Below are positions 34,301 to 46,038 of a DNA stretch of 64,000 bases, piece by piece. How positions within the stretch are numbered: position 1 is the first letter of the stretch; every line of letters begins with the position of its first letter. A model generated the notes under the pieces. The model did no database searches. It worked only from the letters and a program-made list of their open reading frames with translations, and had not been told where the DNA came from. A program made the translations under genes and the position numbers. Source of the DNA: Ramazzottius varieornatus (taxonomy: Eukaryota > Tardigrada > Eutardigrada > Parachela > Ramazzottiidae); assembly GCA_001949185.1 (NCBI GenBank), contig BDGG01000005.1:930001-994000 (forward strand), given 5' to 3'.

Positions 34301-36622
34301 TCTGAGTACTTGGCAAATCTTGACCTGTAAGGACCAATACAAAGCTCTTTGGTTAATGGAATAGGTAAACAGTCCAAGCCATCAGTATCAAGTGGTTTGA
34401 AAGAACCAAGAACTATTCTTACCGGCAAGGTTCTCGGAACTTGTGTCGATATTAACCAAGATGTTATCCACCCAGCAGTGCGACACTGTCATTCGGTTCT
34501 GCGTCAAGGTCCCCGTCTTGTCCGTACAGATGATGGAACAGGCACCAAGCGACTCTACAGCTTCGAGATTCTTCATGAGACAGTTATTCTTCGCCATTCT
34601 TTGCGCTGTCAACGTCAGTACCACCTAAAAATCCCTGCTTAAACTACGGAAATCTCGCTTACTCAAAGGTAAAGCACGAAAAACTGTTTACTTTCTTACC
34701 GTGACAGCGATCACAACTCCACCTGCAAAGAAACACCAACGTTTAGAGCCGACCGCGATAGAGCGAAAGTCATGATAAACGCGAGAATATATAGTACCTG
34801 GCACGTTACCGACGATCAAACTGATGGCCAGAATGATGGTGATCAAGAAATCTCGTCCCAGAGCCAAAGGAACCATGATGAATATCACACCAGTTGTAAT
34901 AGCTAGCATGCTAATGAGTCTGACGAAGGCGTTGATTTCTTTGGCGATTGTCGTCTCAACGTGCTGTAGCTGGGCCGTCGTGGTGGCGATGTTACCGATG
35001 ACCGTTTTGTCAGCTCGACGGATGACCACTCCGCGACCCCACCCTTCCACTGCGTTAGTAGTGTAAAAGCAAAGATTCGTCGACTCCAATGGGTTCTCTG
35101 AAGGCACCGGCTTCCGAGGCTGCGCTTCCGACTCACCCGTTAACGTGGAATTGTCCACCTAAGAACATGATATTCCGATAACGGAAATTTATGTATAGGC
35201 AAACAAAAGAGTGCGGAGATTTGGAAGCTTCGCAGACCAACTGAACAAGAGCGTGTTCCCAAGTGGCGCACGGTCACAAGTATTATCACTACGAGCGTGC
35301 ACCACTTAGAAAGAAACTATTGTCTAGCGTATTGGCTTAGGTTGGCCCATTTCCTCACGGACCTTTAATCCTTTGGCATCGAAGAGGCGAATGTCTGCCG
35401 GTACCCGATCGCCTCCGCGAATTTCGACTACGTCACCCAGAACCAAGTCGTCTGCCAGGATGCGCTTCTCTTGGCCATTTCGAATGACAGTAGCGTGTTG
35501 CGGCATCATCTTCTTGAAAGAGTCCATGATACGTTCTGACTTGGCTTTCTGAGCGTACAGGAAGACTGCGGTGATCAGGACGACGAGGAACAGTACCACC
35601 GCTAAGTACAGCTACGAAAGAAAATTTGACGAGTTCTCCGCTTGAACGGTAAATGATTTCGTGCAACTCACGTTGTCAAAAGGTACTTCGCTGACGCCCA
35701 TGGAGCCCAACTGGATAAAGAACGCCACGAAACACAGCAGCGAACCGGCCAACAGAAGCGGCGAGAAACCACCCAGCATTTCTCGCAGGAACTTCACAAC
35801 CTCCGGCACGTGCTTGGGCGGCGGCATCGTGTTCTTTCCGTCTCGTCGAAGTCGCAGTTTGGTTTCTTCTTCCGACAAACCCTGGGCAAAAACGCACCTA
35901 ACGTAGACCTAAACACACATGGCTTGGACTTTGAATCCGACTTACCATCGTCGGGTTTGTGTCCAACCTCGCATAGAGCTCGTCAAGTGGGAGAGTATGT
36001 TCGTCCTAAATGCGAAGGAAAGTTTCAGTGCAGTTTCGAGAAACGGGATTACTGTCAGTATAATGCAAACCATCTGGATGTCGGCTTTCATGCTTAGCGC
36101 TGAAAACGACGGGGCCTTCTTGCTCCTGAAGTTCTGCATATGTTGAGCGAAGTAGGAATTTGGTTTGTTGACGGCAACGGTGTCCAGACCGGCCAAGTCC
36201 GCATACGAACTTTGTGCCGGAGTCTAGGGAAACTCCGAAACATTTTTACATCGTCTTTGCCATAACAAAAGACCTCGACCAAGAGAAGGGTTACTTACTC
36301 CTGGAGGACTTCGTCGGTTAGAGCCGCCGTTGTGTTCCACCTCAAAACGGGCAGAGTTTTTGCTAGTCGGTGAGAGGCTATTGTTTGTAGCCACAAGATC
36401 CGCATCTCCATCCACAGCGTCGATAACTGCCGACGCTTCACTGTTGAGGTGAACCGTTTGGCCATTCGGAAACGACACAGTAATCAGTGGAGGACGTTCA
36501 GCAAGATCTCGTTGTTCGAGCCGTGAAACGCATGCGGCGGGTGCGGAAAAGTCGGGCTGTAGTTTGTCATCAGCATGGTGGAAATTTTGACAGACCGAAT
36601 TAGCACTTGGTTCATCTCCCAT
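31347..36622 (-). CDS. Na,K-ATPase alpha-subunit-like P-type ATPase with altered cation-binding residues
   Basis: P2C-type ATPase in the plasma membrane; the canonical enzyme exports 3 Na+ for 2 K+. Exon 1 (36622-36299) gives a 108-residue extension absent from usual alpha subunits. Later exons carry [19 protein letters not shown], then [20 protein letters not shown] and TM1 [20 protein letters not shown]. Catalytic motifs are intact: TGES (in NSTLTGESE), [15 protein letters not shown] with the phosphorylated Asp, [18 protein letters not shown] and [17 protein letters not shown]. The ion sites differ: TM4 reads [11 protein letters not shown] where PEGL is expected (Glu327 to Gly). TM5 keeps [12 protein letters not shown] (Glu779). 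TM6 reads [13 protein letters not shown] (Asp804 to Asn, Asp808 kept). TM8 keeps FQWGD and TM9 AET. It ends [10 protein letters not shown] instead of ETYY. Introns contain three hairpin repeats and one GC-AG junction. Middle exon edges were checked by phase only at key points. Confidence 0.9.
32844..32895. repeat. Hairpin repeat family, copy 3 (ATPase intron)
   Basis: CCAAGTGGCGCACC, loop TTTTCGGTGTTACTGGACAA, right arm GGGCGCCACTTGG. Near-perfect arms. Confidence 0.85.
33441..33491. repeat. Hairpin repeat family, copy 4 (ATPase intron)
   Basis: Perfect 13-bp arms CCAAGTGGCGCAC and GTGCGCCACTTGG. The loop is diverged (ATTTTGGCTCGAAGC), with the GAAGC end retained. Confidence 0.88.
34700..34722 (-). 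other. 23-nt microexon encoding the TM4 core of the ATPase
   Basis: Flanked by TTTCTTTGCAG| upstream and |GTAAGA downstream on the minus strand. It joins in phase (CCA G|GT GGA) between the exon ending at 34798 and the one starting [13 protein letters not shown]. It encodes GVVIAVT plus two thirds of the preceding Gly. Confidence 0.75.
35259..35308. repeat. Hairpin repeat family, copy 5 (ATPase intron)
   Basis: Left arm CCAAGTGGCGCAC intact; right arm GTGCACCACTTA with two changes; loop AAGTATTATCACTACGAGC. Confidence 0.8.
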
Positions 36623-37561
36623 TCTACCGGTAGCGTTCGTCCGGAATCAACCCTTCAGAGAAGGACACGAGAGAAACGCTGCAAAATCAGGGATTCGGGC
36701 TAGCAGAAGCCAGAATACAGGTTAGCCAATTATGAAACCTTTCTGAAACCATTCAAAGTTTCAAACCAATAGACATCACACCGAACGATCGCACTGAAGA
36801 TCACGTTTTCCACTTCGAGATCGAATCGTACTTTATCCTACCGTAACTTGCCGAGCTCTGACCAGCGACGGACGCGACAGAGGGAAGACATCGATGTGAC
36901 TAATGAAACAGGATCTTGCGATGCTTTCTAGGAAGCTGGAACGGAATTTGGGACAGGCATTGTTGTGATTTTACCAGTGTAAGAAAAGAAGGTGGAGCCC
37001 AGCTAACTGCCCTTCGTCCGTCTACTTCACTTGACCCTGCCACCCTGGCGAGGCACAGGGTTCTAGGGGCTGCTTGATACAGCAACTCTGCCACGCCGGG
37101 GCAGGACCTGGGTTAATCCCCAGGGCGGTGCCTAATTCTACTCAAACCGGTCATGACGTCATCCGTGACACTGCGCCAGTCGTTTCCGGCTGACTGCGGG
37201 TGCGGGCACAGCACAATTTTCTATTTTCTTTCCCGAAGTTTACGCCGATTTTAAGCGTTGCTCCTGTTGCACCTCATAGTCATAATCTCATCAAATTCTG
37301 TCAGGTAAGCACTTGGAGTAAGCTGGGCTAGCGGATGTGGAGTGGTTGGCGGCTACGTCAAGAAACGGTGTGACAGACAGTCTGAGACAGGTAACGGTTG
37401 CCACGATAAGCTGTTAGTGTTTCCCGATAAGATTAGGCAAAATGGTTGTCTCCTTCCCTAGTATGACGTCTGCCGGGCAACTCGTTGCTCCATTTCCGCT
37501 TCATAATCAGTCGGGCACAGGTAGCAGTGTCTCCAGGAACATTTCATGCAAATAGTCAGCC
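36623..37561. promoter_or_regulatory. Divergent region between the ATPase and UGP2; possible 5' UTR intron
   Basis: Two start codons face outwards across 940 bp. TCTGTCAG|GTAAGCAC near 37303 resembles a 5' UTR splice donor for UGP2, with a possible acceptor CTCTTTTAG| at 37572-37580. A GC-rich block at 37030-37130 can fold (CCTGGGTTAATCCCCAGG), but I cannot assign it to an RNA family. Confidence 0.45.
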
Positions 37562-39798
<2,237 letters not shown>

Positions 39799-40298
39799 AA
39801 ATCTGATACGAGTTTTCGGCCGAAAGTTTGCGCCGTTCGTAGTCTTCGCTACAAATAATTCTGCTGTTATAATGCTCTCCATTTCAGAGTTCAGAATATT
39901 CGCTGGATACGGGCATACTGCTTTGGTGAATGGTTGTTTCTTTAGCTCCAATTCTGCAGAAGGTCACTACTGTATACTGTGATTGTGAATAAGTCGCAAA
40001 GTATTTCTTTCTTTCGCGAGTGGTATGTTTTACAACTATCAAATGACAGTCCACAACGTAATTTGATTGGAAGCAGTTTCTAAAAAGAGATACACATCAA
40101 AAGTATGAAACAAATTTCCGATACATTCGAAACAACCCAAGCACACGCGCGACAACGCCCAAAAACCATAGTACCGTTCAAGGTGAAGCCTTCTGGTTCG
40201 AATATTTCTTCTGCACCAGAAAGAAGGTCCAACAGGCGATACGAAACAACACGCTCGAACATTTGGCAGCACAGAAATTCATAAAGCGAGTTCAGAGA
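39799..40298. other. Intergenic, 3' flanks of UGP2 and MIA40
   Basis: Convergent gene ends. No reading frame, RNA or repeat recognised. Confidence 0.45.
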
Positions 40299-41539
40299 TT
40301 ATGAAGAACTTCTGGACGTAGCCTGCCGTTTCTCGTCCTGAGCTTGCTTCTCTGCTTTCTCAATGGCGGAAAAGGGGTCTCCACCACCTCCTTCCTCATC
40401 CATATCGTCATCGTCCTCATCATCGTCTTTATCATCTCGAGGGTAAAGGCTTGGATAGTTCGCCATGCACATTGTCATGTCGCGAAAATAGTCAATGCAG
40501 TCGCTGCCTTTGGGATCGGCAAGACTGTAATGGAAGCACGAAAATGCCTGTCTGAAAGGGATGGCACAAGGGCCATATGACAAATTTCCCAGACAGGGAC
40601 ATCCCCAGTTTATTTCACCGTTAGGTAAAATGACTCCTGCGGAAGAAAAGAAACAAATTCAGAAAACGTTCTGGAAATTCGAGCGCTCGAACCTGCTCTA
40701 TGGTACGATACAAAAATTAAATTTAGCATCTACATGGCTCTGATTCAAGCTACGCCTGATGTCCCAAATGCATCATATAAGCTAGTATCAGCCAAGGCGA
40801 ATTACACCAGATTCGTGACGTCTCTGCACAAGGTCGGCATAATCACTTTGATACCTCTGGGTCTCTCTTCCTCGTCCAGCGACTCAATGAACGATTCGGG
40901 CAGGTTCACGGCTGGTTTGTCCCAGTCTTCTTTGGTCAAGAATATAACTTTATCCTTCCCTAGAAAGGAACAAGACTGGATGAGACCTAAGTGTACATGC
41001 GAATGACTTCGTGGCCGGCTAGCAAGAGAGAAATAGAGCTGGCGCTTTGCGCCACTGTCTAAAGAAGTTTTACCGTAGCTCCTGCAATACGATGCGTCCT
41101 GATCTGTACGGGAAATATCCACTTCGGTGTCCGTATCTGTCAAAGATTTTGGAAGCTGGAGCGCCTCCACTTGCTTGATCAGCGGATTACTGGTCGATGA
41201 GGGTGGGCTGACTTGCGGGTTTCCTTCGGTTGTTCTGCTTTGCTTTTCGCGATCCGATGAGACAGTGGATCCCATTGTAGAGCCCCCCGATGTGTGCACA
41301 GAAGATGACCACTCGAGTCCAATACCTGGATCAGCAGAGTCCCAAGAACAGAGGCATAAACCATAAAGCAATGCATAAAGCGTCACTCGCCAACAAAAGA
41401 TTTTCATTTTTTTTGTTCGAATTTCCCCAACTAAAAAGCAATCACGAGTTTGCGATCTAACATGCAAAACGGATCTATCGTTTGATTGTTGATCGGCAAT
41501 AGTTCGATTCGCTTTCGGCTGGCGGAAACGTTCTAGCAC
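40299..41539 (-). CDS. CHCHD4: Mitochondrial intermembrane space import protein MIA40/CHCHD4, with N-terminal extension
   Basis: MIA40 is the oxidoreductase that imports and folds CX9C/CX3C proteins in the intermembrane space. Exons 41539-41074, 40959-40855 and 40636-40299 join in phase (302 residues from the first ATG). Core landmarks: [20 protein letters not shown] (vertebrate MSYCRQEGKDRIIFVTKED), [20 protein letters not shown] with the redox [14 protein letters not shown] and [11 protein letters not shown] (twin CX9C), then NYPSLYP and an acidic tail. Unlike vertebrate CHCHD4 (about 142 residues), the same open frame continues upstream for ~150 residues. It contains an Arg/Lys-rich start, [20 protein letters not shown], then a hydrophobic segment [13 protein letters not shown] before a Ser/Thr-rich linker. 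That is the layout of fungal Mia40 (presequence, TM anchor, IMS domain). ATG near 41407 (MKIFCWRV) is an alternative start. It is divergent from cyclin H, 137 bp away. Confidence 0.9.
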
Positions 41540-41676
41540 GGTAGCACCTGTTCCGATTCCGAAAACTGTTCCACACTTTCAGCGTTCCTGTTAGATCTGT
41601 GGTGCTGTGAATGTTCGTCCACTTGGACGGCTCTTGAATCCTATCGCAGAGGTCACCGTCGAGGACAGAAGACACC
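41540..41676. promoter_or_regulatory. Bidirectional promoter region, MIA40/cyclin H
   Basis: Only 137 bp lie between two divergent start codons, so the two genes very probably share a promoter region. No TATA box is evident. Confidence 0.5.
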
Positions 41677-42976
41677 ATGTTCCACTCCAGCACGCAACGC
41701 AAGTACTGGACGTTTGCGAATCAAGATGAGTTGGACTCCCATCGCAGAGCTTCGCATCATCGCTTCATCCAAGAACGACTTCGTCAGAAAGACTGTGCAG
41801 CTGCTCAAAGGTTGACCAGTGATCTGGACGCTCCGTACACGGATGAAATGTGGGATGATTTAGACCACGATGTAGTAGAAGAGTCATTTCTGACATTACG
41901 AGAAGAGTTCGAGATGCGTCGCTTCTTCCAGACGATGCTCCGAGAATTCTGCGCGAAATTCAAACCGGAAATGCCCAAGTCGACCATCGCTACAGGCTTT
42001 GCATTCTTCCAACGATGTTACCTTAACGAATCCGTGATGCGATTCCATCCCAAGAACATGATGATCACCTGCATGTGGATTGCTGTGAAGGTTTGTTAGC
42101 ATCAAGCTTGTAATATCGTTTTTCCCAAGTGGCGCACGTTTCCATTGTTATTGGCGCCACTTCGGAGAACAATCCCGTCAAATTCGTTCACCCAGCTCTC
42201 GTTTCCTTTCTGGTCTACGTACTGAACAACTTCCGTTTCAGGTTGATGAATTCCACGTGTCGATGGAACAGTTCATCTCGCATCTACGAGGTGACCGGCA
42301 GAAAGCGATGGATATCATTCTCTATAACGAGCCCTATGTGATGCAGAAGCTTCATTTCCACCTGATGGTCCACCTTCCTTATCGATCGTACGAGGGTTTC
42401 TTCATCGATATTCGCGCACGATACCGCGATCGTCTCAAACAATCTCCAGAGAAACTTCGACCGATCATCGACAAATTCCTCGACCAGTCCATGTTCTCCG
42501 ATGCTCTTTTGCTGTACTCGCCTTCTCAGATAGCACTGGCGGCAATCTTCCACGCAGCCGAAGAACTCAAAGAAGATCTCACCGGTACGAAAATTAAGTC
42601 AACGTCGAATAATCTAGCTGCCTCCTGTTTGCATGCATTACTTTTTGTTACAGGTTACATCGAGAATGTGCTGGTCCAGCATCCGATAACGAAGCCGTTT
42701 TCGGAAGCTGACGATAGTGAAGCACGAGCAGAGGAAGTAATGGACCAAGACGAGGCTGAGCACGGAGCTCAGAACAGCATCCACCTTCTGGCCGTCATCG
42801 ACGAGATTCGGCATCATGTGAGTGAATCTGCGAAGCAAGTCGTCTCCAAAGACCAGATCAAAAAACTGGAAGTCAAGCTGGAGTCATGCAAAGACCCTGC
42901 TTTCAACCCGGAAACGGAAGAATATCAGCGCCGTTTAGTTTCTCTGTTTCAAATGGAAGTGGATGAAAAGTTTTAA
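41677..42976 (+). CDS. CCNH: Cyclin H
   Basis: Regulatory subunit of the CDK-activating kinase (CDK7-cyclin H-MAT1), part of TFIIH in the nucleus. Exons 41677-42090, 42242-42584 and 42654-42976 join in phase to 359 residues. Landmarks: MFHSSTQRKYWTF (human MYHNSSQKRHWTF), the first cyclin fold LREFCAKFKPEMPKSTIATG, FFQRCYLNESVMRFHPKNMM, the junction WIAVK-VDEFHVSMEQF, NEPYVMQKLHFHLMVHLPYR, EGFFIDIRARY, and the second fold LLLYSPSQIALAAIFHAAEE. The C-terminal helix region runs to EVDEKF. The second intron is only 69 nt, a multiple of three without a stop, so retention would add 23 residues. An intron copy of the hairpin repeat lies at 42124. Confidence 0.95.
42124..42173. repeat. Hairpin repeat family, copy 7 (cyclin H intron)
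   Basis: CCCAAGTGGCGCACG, loop TTTCCATTGTTATTG, shortened right arm GCGCCACTTCGG. Confidence 0.8.
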
Positions 42977-44114
42977 TGAGAACGACTGACGGAAGCATTG
43001 AAACCTTTCCTTACATTCGAGCTTTCGAGTTGCAGAAGCACTAAAGCAACGTCAGATCTGATTTATTTTTGAACGATTCGACAAGAGAAAAACTTGTGCA
43101 GTACTGTAGTACAAATTCCACATCTAGGATCCTCGAAATTTGAAACCCAAAGACTAGACAGTAAAAGCTCGAACGTGATCTAACAAACAAAAGATGTACA
43201 CAGAGCATGGACATGATCGGTCACGTGTGCTTCTGGGAGAGGTTTTTGACACTACGCCCAAAGCCTGCGCCTCTCGCTTGGGCCAGTGAATTCCATGCGA
43301 CGCTGCGTACTGGAGGAAAGCTTGTTCGGTTCTTGCTTTGTGTCGTTGCTGCTGGTTCCCTGGATCTTCAGGTCGACATCGGCATCCATGAGCAGGTATT
43401 TTATACATTGGCAGTGATGATGGCGGTCGATCGCCAAAGGCCAGGGGGAAATTTCCATGCTGACTGCTGAGCACAAATGGGATCGCTGGCTTTGTTCATC
43501 ACTCATCTAAAAACAAACGAAATCCGGTTGTAATTTTCTGTCGATCACAAGCGGTTAATACTGACCATTGTCCTAAGGCTAAGCGATTTCGCAAGGACGT
43601 CACGTACTGCTACTTTGATTTTTGATTTATTTACCGCTTTGCAAAACCAGAGGCAAAACGATGCCAAAATCACTCAACCACGTACTTTCGTGCGGTTAGA
43701 AGATCTTCTCTGTTCAAGTTGAATCCGTTCTCATCTTTTTACTTTCCTATACGCTCTTTTCTGGTTATGAGATCGCGTATCCAGTACGACTGAAGCTGAT
43801 GCAAACCTGTTCGTTGCAGGACTGTAGTATTGGACAGGAGACGAAGCTTTAGATCATCTTTTCAAAACAGCTGCAGAAGCAGCAGAAGGCACCTCTACGA
43901 TAAGTTTGGCGGCAAAAGTTGGTTGTGGCCTATTTGTAGGTAAGCTAAAAGTTGATAAGGTAGAATTGCAAGCTCAGTCTTACCCGTGTCACAGCGCTGT
44001 GCTCTTAGATCCCTTTGGAGGAACAGCGAATCGTGGGTTCGAAGCGGAAGGAAATGGAAACTGCACAAGCGTCTGATTACAGCAGCACTCCGCAGTTGTT
44101 TACTGCAAGTCCGG
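42977..44114. other. Intergenic upstream of RNASEH2B
   Basis: A minus-strand frame (43506-43252, start MSDEQSQRSHLCSAVS) is open for 84 codons but has no recognisable feature. Upstream non-coding exons of RNASEH2B may lie here. Confidence 0.35.
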
Positions 44115-45915
44115 ATGTCCGAAGGAAGGTTCTACTTGTTCCCGGTTTGTGGCTTTCTCCGTTACTACATAGAAGACTCTTCTAGTGCATGCTAGTATCC
44201 GTTGAGCAGAACTCGTATGGCTCGGCTGAAGTTTGTTGCGCGTTGTCCCTCTTACTCGCGCTAACTACTGTGTATAATTTGCTTGTCAGATTCCTTCGCG
44301 AATGCACCTCTTACGGAGAGCAGCTCGATCTCCGCGGCATGTCCGGATAATCTCCTGATGATCTCCAGCTTTTGGCATCCAAATACCGGCAAGGAAATTC
44401 GATTAACGAACAGTGCAAATCAGTTAACCCATTTTGTACTTTGGGTATGCTGCTGCTATAAGTCTTACGAGAAAATTTTTTGATCAATCTTTTCATGCAG
44501 GGGACTTGTGTTTGTGGGCTTTCAACACGGCCACCGGTGATGCCTTCCAGTTCAGCACATGCAGCAGCGAAAAGTGCCGATCGTGGTTTGTCGGGAACTA
44601 CGTCATGGAAGACGGCACGCTCACATATCTGGTCCCCGTCGACCCTCTCTTCCTCGTGATACCGTTTTTGCTCACTGCCAAGAAGGTTTGTTCACCCAAG
44701 TTCCTGATCACATTTTTTTGCTGTCCGCTTTTGATCAGGTTTTTCTCTGCAGAAAAGAATGTTCCAGCCAGTGAGCCAGATTTTAGTGGAAAGCGACAAT
44801 TCTACTGGCTCGACTTCCGGTTCGAGCTGCCTGTCCACGCTCGCCAAGCGTGCTGACTTGTTCCTTCGTGACCTGGATCTGATCTGTACAGTAAAAGGTG
44901 GGTGAGCTGCTGTACGGAGTAACATGGACTGTCAATGGAGTGTCTCGATGTTAATTTATATTCTTGCAGATATACTGGGGAAAAAGGTCGTCAAACTAAG
45001 CAAAACGAAGCTAGCCGCCTGGGTAAAAGTCAAGGTATCTACCGCTCTGTGTTTGATTCTTCGCGTTTTTCTTGTGCTCTGGTAACCCAGGAGAGCCTGT
45101 GACACCGTACCAGCATTAAAAGCGCTTGAACAAACCTCCGCTATGCGTTTGCAGGTTCGTTTTCTTGCGGATGTCTTACAGAAAGAGCGCGTGAACGTGG
45201 GGTCGCGCGTCGCTGTAGCAGGTTTTATTCGCAAAGAAGAAGACTATACCCAAGGTACCAAAACGCAGAGCAGCTGTTCTCTTTCATGTCTTAACTTGTA
45301 AAGCTCTCTTCATTTTGTTTCAGCTCAGTTCGAAAAGTTTGCGTTTGGGATACTATGCAACTACCTACCGGAAGTCCTCCACAATGAACTTTCGGTGGCG
45401 CTTGGGTAAGTCACCTAAGCGAGTTCAGTCGGTCCTTACGTGCGTAACAGGGCAGCGACATGGTCTGAGTACCCTGATCACTTTATTGCATTTGAGCAGG
45501 CTAAAGGAAGTTGTGGAGACGAAGAAGCAAGACAATTCTTCAGAACAACCTAGCAAAGTAAGTTTACCAGTCTACTGGAATAAGAACTGCGCGAAGAACA
45601 TTTTGCATAGATGTAGGAAACTGACCCGTGATGATATTGTAGAAATCGAAGAACGGCCAAGAAGCCGACGCTTCGTCCGAAGACTACAGCAAAGTGTTCC
45701 AGAGGACCAATAGTGCTGCTACAGAGGTAATTCTCCATTCGTCCTTCCCTTTCTGATTTTATAATGATTTAATGGAAACCGTGCAAAGTGAACTGGGGAA
45801 TCTGGTTTAGAAGAAACTGACGGCTGCTCAGAAAAGACTGCAAAAAGTGGACAAGACCGGTATGAAGAACATCTCCAGCTACTTCACCCGCAGCACCAGC
45901 GTTCCAGAAAAATAG
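44115..45915 (+). CDS. RNASEH2B: Ribonuclease H2 subunit B
   Basis: Non-catalytic subunit of the trimeric RNase H2, which removes ribonucleotides from DNA in the nucleus. The likely first exon is ATG at 44115 (MSEGRFYLFP), but its donor is unresolved. Firm exons start at 44290: NLLMISSFWHPNTG-GDLCLWAFN (junction), CRSWFVGNYVMEDGTLTYLV, PVDPLFLVIPFLLTAKK, then RMFQPVSQILVES, CLSTLAKRADLFLRDLDLIC, DILGKKVVKLSKTKLAAWVK, VRFLADVLQKERVN, FAFGILCNYLPEVLHNELSV. The C-terminal exon LTAAQKRLQKVDKTGMKNIS-SYF reproduces the vertebrate [23 protein letters not shown], including the PCNA-binding PIP-box-like MKNISSYF. The junction at 44388 uses a GC donor (ATACCG|GCAAGG) by frame. About ten exons. It converges with DNAJC25, 123 bp apart. 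Confidence 0.92.
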
Positions 45916-46038
45916 CAGTAATCACTTAAAGAGTAAAAAACATCGACGGCGTTTTGCTATCACATTAGATCAGATTTGAAACCCATCGCACTACGAGTTT
46001 ACGGTCGGATTTTCTTGGAAGGCATGTTAAACTTTCTT

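Noticed and set aside
43252-43506. 84-codon minus-strand frame MSDEQSQRSHLCSAVS...
   Set aside because: No recognisable family and no transcript evidence; kept only as a note in the intergenic entry.
44037-44055. GGGTTCGAAGC resembling a tRNA T-loop (B box)
   Set aside because: No matching acceptor or anticodon stems around it.
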